64,000 bases of DNA, from positions 6,630,201 through 6,694,200 of the forward strand of contig OX637359.1 in NCBI GenBank assembly GCA_951799405.1. The letters are read 5' to 3'. Under the pieces are notes generated by a model, which was not told the DNA's origin, ran no database searches, and saw nothing but the letters and a program-made list of their open reading frames with translations. Source of the DNA: Agapetus fuscipes (taxonomy: Eukaryota > Arthropoda > Insecta > Trichoptera > Glossosomatidae). This document shows positions 56,075 to 64,000 of the stretch, in pieces. Numbering within the stretch: the stretch's first letter is position 1; each line of letters begins with the position of its first letter. The translations under genes were made by a program, and so were the position numbers.

Positions 56075-56312
56075 AATCTAGGTTGAAAATATACATAAAC
56101 ATTTAAAGTTCCTATTAAATACACACCCACAAACAGACAAGTGTAAGTTCTCGCTTACAAATGCTGCATGTGTACTTACAATTCAAAAACCATGTAAATG
56201 AATACTCAAATGAACAAAAGCCCAGCAACTTTTGCTGTCGTTTTATTGGCAAAGTGAACCATTTTTTACAGCATGGGTGTTCAGCGTCATACCAACCTAT
56301 AAGTCAAGGGAT
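56075..56312 (-). repeat. T-module, near full length
   Basis: Reverse copy from 'aatctaggttgaaaatatac' to 'accaacctataagtcaaggga', just downstream of the YqaJ gene's 3' end. Confidence 0.75.
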
Positions 56313-56426
56313 ACAAACAATAAATAACATTCTCAAGTATATAATTATTCAGAATGTTGAGAGAATAAGAACAAGAATAGCAGATCAACATTACAGATAA
56401 AAATTAATTCATATAAAATAAAACAT

Positions 56427-58564
56427 TTATTGAAATAATCTTAAAAATAATGTTTTAGTCCAAAATTCACATGCTTTTTCCATTAAATCTAAACAATAAT
56501 TTTCATCATACTCCACAGTGCATTCAACGGTCTCACAACTCTTTTCAAAATCCGGTTTGGCAACACAGAATATTCCTCTTTTCTTTTTTGTAAAATGCAT
56601 TTGCATTTGGATTTGTGCAAAGAACTTCGGAGTGGGTTTGTCTTTGACAAAATATTTCTCCATCCATTTTTCGGTGCTTGGACATTTTATCTCAAGTACA
56701 TATTCTTGAGATACTCCATCAGGAGAAGCTCCAAAAAATGGATAATGCTTGGATAGCATTAATCCACATTTTTTCAGATCGGGATATTGCTTTTTGATTT
56801 TTTTGAAAACCAACTCTTCCAGTTTTCGGCCACGTGTCACAGCTGCCGTCTCAAAAATTTTTCCTCCCAACAGCTGCTCCACAAGAGAGCCATCAGGAGT
56901 GTGACAGCGTGACGCTTCATGGATCTTGGATGCTGTGATTCTCCCATACCTCAACTCGTACCAAAGAGTGCAATGAGCCTGCTCCAGAGTTTCCTTGGCT
57001 GCCTCGTTGCACGCCTCAACACTCATTCTATTTTCACAGTATGTTTGAAATTGCTGAGGGGTCGTGCCTATTCCATCGTCTATAAATTCCTCCACTAATC
57101 TATGGATGCTAAGGGATTCTATAGGATTGCCCTCCTTAAAATACTTCATAAGGAGGACATCCTTGACGTCAGCTTCCTTCGTTGCTTTAACGACGGATGC
57201 CAAAAACTTTCCGTTACTCGAAGGCCCAGCTGTGAAAGTTTTAAGTTCTCCTAAATCCCTACATTTTATGAATTTCACAGCTGAGCCTATCTCTGCCATC
57301 TTTGACCGCTTCCAGTAACATTTCACTTCTGTCTTTGCTGGCTCTTCGCTGCGACGATGCACCCATGACAGAAAGGCTACTGCATGCTTGCAACCTCCTG
57401 TAAGAGAGTAAAAATAAAAAAATGTTTCATTTTGATTAATACATATGCAAATAATGTAGACCTCTGCTTTAATACTTTATATATTTATGAATTAACAAAA
57501 AATATTCACTTATTTTGTTGACATAAATTTTAAGTAAAAATTGGAATATTTTTTCACAAAATATTGTTTTCTTTAGAAAAATAATGAAATTAAAAAGAAA
57601 AAATATTTGCAGTCAGCAAGGCCATAATGTTGGCCAATGGAATGATATGAGTCTGACCGCCCACACTATAAAATATGTTTCACTTTGCCAATGTCGCCCG
57701 TTTCAGGGAAGGAGATTGGATTTTAATTTGTAAGTAGGTACACATACAGAATTCGTAAGCGCGAACTTACACGTGTCCGTTTGTGGGCATGAATCTTACA
57801 TGTTAACATATCTTTGCATCTTAGATTACAGATAGCAATTATTTGGTGAGCTGAGCCTGCTAATTAGATCTCTTACATTTTATTGCTTTTACAAAGGAAT
57901 CATGACACCTCGTGAATCTAATATTCATTACTGACCTTGAGATGCTGGACAATCTTCACAGACACATGATTCAACAGTGCCTTGTTCCTCATCGGTGATC
58001 AAGGTTACCGCGTATGCTTTTGTACGGACTTTGTGTTCTGGTGTTATACGGGCCTTAACAGTGCAAATGGCTCCATCGCGTTTCACTTGCACATAGCCAA
58101 TGGCATTGTCTCCGTAATTTTCTCTCGAAGATCTAAAAACAAACAAACGGAATAAGGGTTAGGTTATATTGCAAGTGCACAACCCTTGACTGGTGTAAAG
58201 TAAGGTTATGTGATTAAAAACAACTTTTAATGTAATAAAGGAAGTAAGCTTTATAAACAATTAATTTAGCCTTTATATTAAGATTTAGAAGCTATGAAAT
58301 GGCAGTATTGCAATTTGAATAAGTAAGGTTACAGAATTTGTAAAGGAAAGATGTTTGCATGAAAACGTATAATATCTGGAGAATTTATGAATCTAAATGA
58401 ACTTTGACACATAAACAGAACTATTTTTCTTACCTTGAAGCTTTTACTCCACGTAATTCTGAACTTATGAAGTCCATGTTCTTGGAGAAATACACATACA
58501 TCATCATAGCATCGACCTCCGGTAAATTGTCAGATTGAGCCTTTTCAAAGCCCTTTTCAGTCAT
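56427..58564 (-). CDS. ISL2EU accessory nuclease: SWIM zinc finger + YqaJ (lambda-exonuclease-like), intact
   Basis: Three exons on the - strand join in frame: 58564-58434 (ATG; donor AAG|GTAAGA), 58132-57936 (donor CAAG|GTCAGT) and 57397-56427 (acceptor CTTACAG|GAGG; stop at the end). Phases match (131 + 197 + 971 = 1299 bases, 432 residues). C100-V-C102-x9-C112-K-H114 is a SWIM zinc finger, and its C-terminal half is created only by the splice between exons 2 and 3. The nuclease domain (about 250-420) has LWYELRYGRITASK, GRKLEELVF (acidic 303/304), GASPDG (D336) and EIKCP (E345, K347), the PD-(D/E)xK layout of YqaJ proteins. ISL2EU elements carry such a nuclease of unproven role, perhaps in processing ends. 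No stop or frameshift is seen. A T-module sits harmlessly in intron 2. The gene converges on the transposase. Confidence 0.88.
57640..57835 (+). repeat. T-module in intron 2 of the YqaJ gene
   Basis: 'tggaatgatatgagtctgaccgcccacactataaaa' to 'tttgcatcttagattacagatag'. It lies wholly between the splice sites at 57935 and 57398 and opposite to the gene. Confidence 0.75.
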
Positions 58565-58922
58565 CTTTGATGATTACACCAATTCAATTATACTTTATAC
58601 AAGGCACAACTAACTTTAAAGTGCAAATAATAGTTGAAATTGATGAAAATAGATATACTCGTCAAATGTAAACAAATCCGCCATACAAAAATACACACGA
58701 CTGAATGACAGCTGAGCCGAATGAGATCCATCGACGTCACATCCGCCCAAATGCAAAAAATGGGCCGTTTCACCGGAAATGGAAAAATGACAAATTTAAA
58801 AGCGCCCTAATTCAAAAAATACGCATTATTAAAAAAAAAAAAAAACGGGAGACTATTTTTATAACTTAAATCTATCAATTTACGAAAGAAAAAAAAAGTG
58901 TGAAATTACCCTATTTACGATC

Positions 58923-59357
58923 ATGTCGCATAGGGTTAGTGAAAAGGACATCTTCGATGCTTTAGTTGAAAGCGAAGATGAAGAGTTATACGAAAATATT
59001 GACGATTTACCTATTGAGTCTGATAGCTCTTCTGAAGAATCTTTATCGTCAGAGGTAGAAGATGACCCTGAGCCGTCTACATCTAAACGTAGAAGACAAG
59101 AAGCGCGTAAACCGAATGCATCAGGAGGACGAAGGGTTGAGGATGTGCCACTACGACTAACGGAAAGGCACTTCCCCTTTCCTGTTCCCCAAACACAGGC
59201 ACAAGGAAGCAGGACCCAAAGAAAGTGTCACGTGTGCAGTCATACAACTGTACGACCAAAGTGTCGAAAAGACACAAAATTCATGTGTGAAGTGTGCAAC
59301 GTCGCTTTGTGTATACATCCATGTTTCAAAGCCTACCACACTAAAAAACATTATTAG
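58923..59357 (+). CDS. piggyBac transposase reduced to N-terminus plus cysteine-rich domain
   Basis: An uninterrupted 144-codon frame. Residues 1-60 are the acidic N-terminus of piggyBac-family transposases (SEKDIFDALVESEDEE, then Ser/Glu-rich, then a basic SKRRRQEARK that could be a nuclear signal). From about residue 75 the sequence is the end of the protein: PLRLTERHFPFPVP, then the cysteine-rich domain C102-x2-C105...C114...C122-x2-C125...C130...C134...H139 and a final YHTKKHY. The ~400 residues between, including all catalytic aspartates, are missing and the junction is in frame. piggyBac cysteine-rich domains bind the element's ends, so this product could bind DNA without cutting, as an internally deleted repressor does. 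ISL2EU sits 8 bp upstream of the ATG, so the native promoter is displaced and expression is doubtful. Confidence 0.8.
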   Translation: MSHRVSEKDIFDALVESEDEELYENIDDLPIESDSSSEESLSSEVEDDPEPSTSKRRRQEARKPNASGGRRVEDVPLRLTERHFPFPVPQTQAQGSRTQRKCHVCSHTTVRPKCRKDTKFMCEVCNVALCIHPCFKAYHTKKHY

Positions 59358-59709
59358 TCATCTTTTGTGTTTCATCTATGTATTTATATGTATTTTTAAT
59401 TATTTTGTAAGTGTAAGTTTTTAATTACTTTTAGTGAAGTGAAGATTATTTTACTAGTGTACTAATATTTTGACACCGCAACCAATAGTTGACGACACCT
59501 GAAATAAACATACGATTTTTCAATAAAAACTTTGAAAAATGGTAAGTTTTAATTTTTTTTTCTTTGAAAAATGGTAAGTTTTATTATTTATTATTGTGTT
59601 GAAGTCGTTAAACATAATACTTTTTATTTTAACCCTTTATATAAAAACTCACTCCGTATAGGTATTTACATCATACCAAAACTCACTACCTTAGAGGTTA
59701 ATGATAACA

Positions 59710-60002
59710 TTATATTTTGAATTGGTTGTGTATTAACACTGTGAAAATTCATATTCAATATTATTTTATTAATTTGATTGAAGATTTAAATCAAAACACT
59801 GTTTTGTATTTTCACGATTAAAATCAATTTATTATTTAATTTACAAACGTTTTCGATAAAATATCATCGTCAGGTATACAAAAATTTAAATCGATGATAT
59901 TTTATCGAAAACGTTTGTAAATTAAATAATAAATTGATTTTAATCGTGAAAATACAAAACAGTGTTTTGATTTAAATCTTCAATCAAATTAATAAAATAA
60001 TA
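59710..60002. mobile_element. Inverted-dimer retroposon with hammerhead-like core, 12-bp TSD
   Basis: Arms 59757-59869 and 59892-60004 are exact reverse complements over ~113 bases around a 22-base centre. TTAATGATAACA precedes (59698-59709) and follows (60003-60014) the insert; it includes the TTAA of the piggyBac right junction, so this insertion came after piggyBac. On the - strand 59873 to 59848 reads CTGACGA, extra T, hairpin GATA/TATC, then GAAAACG. Confidence 0.8.
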
Positions 60003-60182
60003 TTAATGATAACACATAATTAAGAACAAGCAAAATAATAGCAATAAAGAAGAATTGAAACATTACATAAAAGTACACATTGCAATAGCTTTTAATCAAA
60101 TTATTTATTGTACAATTGTATTGTACCTGAGTGAAAAAACTACGAACACAATTTTTGTTTATTTCTATATAATAAATGGTTA

Positions 60183-60390
60183 ATGCTGGAGTGAAGTTTT
60201 CCGGGATCTGTTGCCGTGGTCTGTGGGAGCTGGAGCTTCCGGACGTTTCGCCCATTTCTACGATGGGCCTCTTCAGCGTGAAGTATGATGATGATGAAGA
60301 TCTTGATGAGAACTGTGAAAGGTCCGGAAGCTCCAGCTCCCACAGACCACGGCAACAGATCCCGGAAAACTTCACTCCAGCATCATCAGC
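60183..60390. mobile_element. Family F inverted dimer with hammerhead-like core
   Basis: Outer arms of ~60 bp (from TGCTGGAGTGAAGTTTTCCG to CTTCCGGA) are inverted. On the - strand 60276 to 60244 reads CTGAAGA, extra G, GCCCAT/ATGGGC, then GAAACG. The centre is GATGATGATGAAGATCTTGA-like. Confidence 0.7.
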
Positions 60391-60668
60391 CGGCCGTGTA
60401 AGCCTAAAACTCTTATAAAAATGGTTAAGTTTATAAAAAACATGTAACATGAATTTAATACTTTTGATGTTTTGGTATTTTTGAAAAATATACTTACAAG
60501 AAAATAAAATAATAAGTAATGACTCCACACAGAGAGTGGCAAATTAAAATAACTATGAAAACACAAAATTCAAAGTACGGAAGTAAAATTAAATTAAGAA
60601 AAATATCATGCAATTAAATGTAATAGCACAGGTTTCACATGAATAGGTATTATAAATAAGGACGTATT

Positions 60669-62162
60669 TTAAGTAGGTATTTCGATATCCTCAACATCAG
60701 AGTCCAAGAGCACCTCAACTGTTTCATTACCGTGATGAATATCAGCTGTACACTCTGCGCAATACCTTTGTGGTATGACGAATGTTTTACACAATTTTAC
60801 CAAATCATCATACTTCTTTTGTGGTAAAGCCAGACGTCTTTTATAAATATTTTCTGCAGGTTTTCCTTTGGTGCCACACACTAGGATGTCCTCGCTTGTG
60901 GCATCCATCGTGTATTTTACCACGATTTTGTTGGGCATCTGCTTTTTAAATGTAGCTATTCTGATTCGGTTTATTTTGCTTTGTAAATTTCCTTTGAAAT
61001 ATTTATCGGAAATTCCACTTCACCCAACAAAATCAGTAGCTATGGCAGAGTTTCGACATGATAAGGCTTGGGTGATTTCCTAGCTAGCTCAAATACTGTG
61101 CTCCATGGTGATGGAGCCCAAATAATATTTTTTGACACACTGCCTTCTATCACGGAGTGCATAGGCATGTATGTGTGACCCGGAAGAAGGTAGTTGAGTT
61201 GAATGGTGCTGATGTTTTTACATACATTATGCAATGTATAGTGGATTGTGGCAAAAACAGTGCGGTTCTTATTCTGCCCCAGGCAAGAATCACTGTATAG
61301 TAATAAAGTTTTAACTGTGCCCCTCTGGTCAACATTTTGGATATATTTGTTTAATATAGTTGACACCTCTGTGGCTCCTCTTTACCCATCTGCTTCACCC
61401 CAGCAAAAACAAAATCCTTCTCTTGTTCCAGATTCGTAAAACGTTAAATTATACATCCCGTATTTCCTGGAATAGTACAACAGCATGCTTTCCCCGTATG
61501 GTGTATTTAAGACCTTTTAAAGGTCAAATGATGTGCTCAATACATTATTGCTTAAAGAATGGATCTGCTTGTGAAGTTTGAATCTCTGGTCTGAATGTTT
61601 CCCTTCCCCAATTTTCATTTCAGCTAGTTCGGCGCTTGTATTGTTCTCAAAACGCAGGCATTTCGCACATTTATCTTTCTTAGGAATGTGGAAACCTATA
61701 TTGAAATCGTTTTTGAACGTATTTTTGAATACCTGTTCTCCTACCACATCCATCCCTTTAGTGGTTAAATCCAGTTTATAGAGGGTGTACAAATAGCTCA
61801 ATTTTTTTCAAGGATTGCGGAAGGTAAAGCTTACTGAAGTCGCGCCTACAGTAATGTGAGGGAACTGCTGGTAAATTCTTAATACAGGATTGTAGTACTT
61901 GCATAATTACCTCTTTGGTTTTATTCGGTCGTATGATTTTCCATCTGGAATCTTCTTTGGCGAAGCCTTGAATGGCAATAAATACTGTAAAGTGAAGATT
62001 TTTTTGTGATGTGTTAAGGGTGCTTAACAAAAAAATTTGGCACACCTGTTTTCTCTTTTCACCTTCATGTATGAAATATAAAAATGTATAATGATGTTTG
62101 TCGGAGTCTTTCGATCTTTTTCGCTTATTTTTTCCCTTTTTGTCATTGCCACTAGCCACTCT
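60669..62162 (-). pseudogene. Sola-like transposase, multiply frameshifted
   Basis: Collinear pieces on the - strand: 62159-61776 (basic start, KRKQVCQIFLLSTLNTSQK, PAVPSHYCRRDFSKLYLPQS), 61801-61517 (VGEQVFKNTFKNDFNIGFHI, PKKDKCAKCLRFEN, FKLHKQIH, VLSTSFDL), a broken stretch with YSRKYGMYNLTFYESGTREG in another frame, 61366-61040 (STILNKYIQNV, LLYSDSCLGQNKNR, NYLLPGHTYMP) and 60938-60669 (MPNKIVVKY, ALPQKKYDDLVKLC, IPQRYCAECTADI, then stop). 'SHYCR', 'P+KD.C..C', 'YSDSC.GQN' and 'GHT' in this order characterise a large insect transposase group that I tentatively equate with Sola. At least three frameshifts and one stop make it dead. It is the only gene in the outer element, which suits the ATAT-flanked ends at 49769 and 63651. 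Confidence 0.65.
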
Positions 62163-62400
62163 TTCGTGGCTTAATTTTCAATCTTCCAATAATGTGGAAA
62201 TAAATCGTCTTCTGTTATTTCTCACATTTATTAGTGCACGTCTTTGTACTCGCATCATTACCTGTATAGCAGGGGGTTCGCATCTTTGTTTTCGGGAACA
62301 ACTACTCCTTTTCTATCAATGTGTTTTTTTTCACTGGAATATTTCACTGGATACTGCTTAATAAAATTTAATTAAAATTTAAGTAAGCAGTATTGCAGCA

Positions 62401-62735
62401 GACTGATAGGTCAATAGCTCAGGTGGTAGAGTGCTTGCATTCCATGCCGAAAGCTCGGGTTCGAATCCCACCGAGGGTGTCAGAAATGATTTCCCGTTTC
62501 GGTGTTTATTTCAAACCCTAAAATAAAATACCGGCAAGGTTTACTCAGCCTTCACAAGAAATGAGTACCAGCACCCTCGGGAGCTGGGAAACCTCCACTT
62601 CTACTGAAGTGGTTGGCGTAAGGCCGGCCCCCTTACCTGTAAAAATAAATAGGTTCAACTCGCCACATGCGACCCCTTCGGGGATAACGCGGCAAGAAGT
62701 GGCACTATATGTGTAGCTTAGTTGCGTTGCGTTTA
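62401..62735 (+). mobile_element. SINE-1, best full-length copy
   Basis: tRNA-like head (box A TAGCTCAGGTGGTAGAG, box B GGTTCGAATCCC), body with 'accggcaaggtttactcagcc', 3' region 'gcgaccccttcggggataac' and end GTAGCTTAGTTGCG. It is inserted in the right half of the Sola-like element. Confidence 0.75.
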
Positions 62736-62939
62736 GTATCGTTTATAATTATATATAATATAATTATGTAAACATAGATACTCATTTTGTGAACATCCAC
62801 TTGTCAATAGTAATAAAATATGGAAATATTTTTCATTGACAACAAACAATAACTTCCCGTAGAGACATCGATTCCGAGTGTTGACTGAGATCCTGGCGTT
62901 GCAGAGCATCAACCAACCGATAGCACGCTCAAAATACTA

Positions 62940-63651
62940 CTGAAGCGACATCTTCAATGCATTTCTATTCACACAAGACTACATTAAACGACAACCCATG
63001 TTTATTTGGTGCAGCTTAAACGCCAACGACCATTCCAAAATCATTTGTTTGAATAGATTCAAATGCCAATAATCATTCCATTGATCTTGAAGATAAATAG
63101 CTTATGCGCCAGTTCTATTATAAAAATTTGGAAGGACACTTTGCTCAAGCGACATCACCAGTGATGTATTGCAAGAACGCTTAATGCTGAACCGACAGTC
63201 ATTTAGTAAATAAAAGGAGGATATATGATTTAAGCACCATTTGTGATAGATCCACTATGAGTCTTATTAATTTATACGACAAAGTCATATTTTTTATGGT
63301 AAAGTGAAATTACTTATGCGACTTTGAATATTGTATGCACAACATGCCTATCTAACTTAACTACCTCGTCCACTCTCAAGTCGTCAAGTACATTTAGGAT
63401 ATGCACCACCAACAACTTGTAAGAGTATACTTAAACGACATTTCGTTAAAAAGTGTCATAAATCGTGGGACATCAGTCCATGAAATTTATAAACGCCATA
63501 CAAGGTGCTTTATGACTTAAGCGACAAAAAAGTTATCTGATCGCGCCAAAAGTTAGACCATTCGACGCAGCTTGAAAAACCGAGAAAAACGATGTATATA
63601 ACTCAATATCGCCCATGATGTCGCTTAAGTCAAATAGGCTTTTTACCGTCG
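62940..63651. promoter_or_regulatory. Subterminal array of TTAAGCGAC-like motifs, Sola-like right end
   Basis: Variants of (C)TTAAGCGACA occur near 62943, 63014, 63100, 63147, 63313, 63428, 63516 and in the terminal repeat at 63619. They are probably transposase-binding sites; this is inference from clustering. Confidence 0.45.
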
Positions 63652-63699
63652 ATATGTTTGCCTGCCCAACCTTAAAATGCTGTGCTGCCTGTGAAATTT

Positions 63700-63795
63700 A
63701 TAAGTACACATGCAAGATGTTTAAGCTCTAACTTGTACTTGTCTGCTTATGGGTGTATATCAAATATGATTCTTAAATGTTAATGTATCTTTGTA
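63700..63795 (+). repeat. T-module 3' half
   Basis: 'aagtacacatgcaagatgtttaagc' to 'tttgtagtttagattata', between the Sola-like element and the last exon. Confidence 0.65.
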
Positions 63796-63869
63796 GTTTA
63801 GATTATAAATACATAGTATATGTCAGTGAAATCAAAAAGAAAAGTACGAAAAATATGTTAATGTTTTAG

Positions 63870-64000
63870 ATTCATCTCCGACACCCCAGTATGACCTGCC
63901 AGCATTTCCTGACTATGACTCTCCCAGCAGCAAAGAAACTAACTCGGAGAAAACATCCCCGTCTGACCAGCCAACCCTGGAGCCTTCCGTCAACATGAAC
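63870..64000 (+). CDS. Host gene, second coding exon (runs off the window)
   Basis: The acceptor AATGTTTTAG ends at 63869. With the G left by the exon at 48774 the frame reads DSSPTPQYDLPAFPDYDSPS, then SKETNSEKTSPSDQPTLEPS and VNMN to the window edge with no stop. It is Ser/Pro/Asp-rich and low-complexity, typical of a disordered adaptor-type N-terminal region. The shared phase, strand and composition link it to the upstream exon across 14,984 bp. Family assignment (aftiphilin-like) is tentative. Confidence 0.6.

Larger units (their letters stand above)
51098..58912. mobile_element. ISL2EU DNA transposon (transposase plus YqaJ nuclease)
   Basis: The ends AGGGTAATT (51098-51106) and its reverse complement (58904-58912) are flanked by AT (51096-51097, 58913-58914), the 2-bp TSD known for ISL2EU. 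Inside are two convergent genes, the pair that defines this group: a THAP/DDE transposase (51419-53523, +) and a YqaJ nuclease (58564-56427, -). Insertion is 8 bp upstream of the piggyBac ATG. The intergenic part has been expanded by a minisatellite, a Harbinger element and two T-modules. Confidence 0.85.
50548..59697 (+). mobile_element. piggyBac element, carrying a nested ISL2EU
   Basis: Thirteen-base ends CCTCTAAGGTAGT (50548-50560) and its exact reverse complement (59685-59697), each bordered by TTAA (50544-50547, 59698-59701). TTAA target, C-rich start and 13-bp length are classic piggyBac. Subterminal GTATGGCCGTACCSGTACGG occurs twice at the left end. The element's own gene is the internally deleted 58923-59357 ORF. 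Without the ISL2EU insertion it would be about 1.3 kb. Confidence 0.9.
49769..63651 (-). mobile_element. Sola-like DNA transposon, host of nested insertions
   Basis: The two ends are 33-bp identical inverted repeats (49769-49801 and 63619-63651) starting CGACGGTAAAAAGCC, flanked on both sides by ATAT (49765-49768, 63652-63655), a 4-bp TSD. The element lies wholly within the intron between 48885 and 63870. Its own transposase remnant is on the - strand (60669-62162). Removing the piggyBac element and other insertions leaves under 5 kb. 4-bp TSDs are typical of Sola elements, and the transposase has the YSDSC.GQN motif block common in an insect transposase group that I tentatively equate with Sola. 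A small relative is at 28273-28695. Confidence 0.65.

Noticed and set aside
50544..59702. Reading the 50545-59700 ends as ISL2EU with an AT target
   Set aside because: The ends are preceded by TTAA and are 13 bp, and the adjacent ORF is piggyBac. A separate pair of ends (51098, 58912) fits ISL2EU better.
60176..60418. Acidic + strand frame GICCRGLWELELPDVSP, also at 9580
   Set aside because: It coincides with the family F inverted repeat and its ribozyme-like hairpin; the complementary arm yields a second, unrelated frame. The structure explains the sequence better than coding.

Overview
This is eukaryotic, AT-rich, repeat-saturated genomic DNA, most likely from an insect. The reasons are the very long intron, the mix of piggyBac, ISL2EU, Harbinger, hAT, Tc1/mariner-like and Sola-like DNA transposons with many non-LTR (LINE) 3' ends and tRNA-derived SINEs, and the absence of bacterial gene organisation. 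A lepidopteran or similar insect is plausible, but the order cannot be fixed from the sequence alone. Family labels below (SINE-1 to 3, L-a to L-h, T-module) are local names coined for this window.

Region 1-48.7 kb is a graveyard of short interspersed repeats. The commonest is a ~245-bp module (T-module; starts TTCCTTGACTTATAGGTTGG, ends in TTAGA/TAGATTATAG repeats; about 29 copies or pieces, both strands). Four longer copies show it is the 3' end of a LINE (L-a). Three tRNA-derived SINE families, at least seven other LINE 3'-end families, and short DNA-transposon derivatives with readable target-site duplications (TSDs) fill much of the rest. Several unique, GC- or CpG-richer patches (966-1213, 33800-34060, 40640-40960) may be host exons or promoters, but this is weak.

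Region 48.7-64 kb is the most informative. Two phase-compatible exons on the + strand (48774-48885 and 63870-64000) belong to one host gene, possibly an aftiphilin-like N-terminus. The ~15-kb intron between them holds a nested stack of DNA transposons: a Sola-like element (49769-63651, 33-bp identical terminal inverted repeats, TSD ATAT, broken transposase on the - strand); inside it a piggyBac element (50548-59697, 13-bp terminal inverted repeats, TTAA TSD) whose transposase is reduced in frame to its acidic N-terminus plus its zinc-binding C-terminal domain; inside that an ISL2EU element (51098-58912, TSD AT) with a THAP + DDE_Tnp_4 transposase carrying one frameshift and an apparently intact, three-exon SWIM + YqaJ nuclease gene; and inside that an internally deleted PIF/Harbinger element (54269-55427, TSD TAA), a 92-bp minisatellite and several retroposons.

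The most unusual signal is a hammerhead-ribozyme-like core (CTGANGA, one extra base, a hairpin, then GAAA) that recurs in at least three different short repeat families (sites at 9633, 12284, 15598, 42431, 50392, 59848 and 60244). The hairpin sequence changes with compensating base changes between copies. Several copies form long inverted dimers, and two are flanked by about 12-bp TSDs. This fits Penelope-like retroelement ends or small ribozyme-carrying retroposons.
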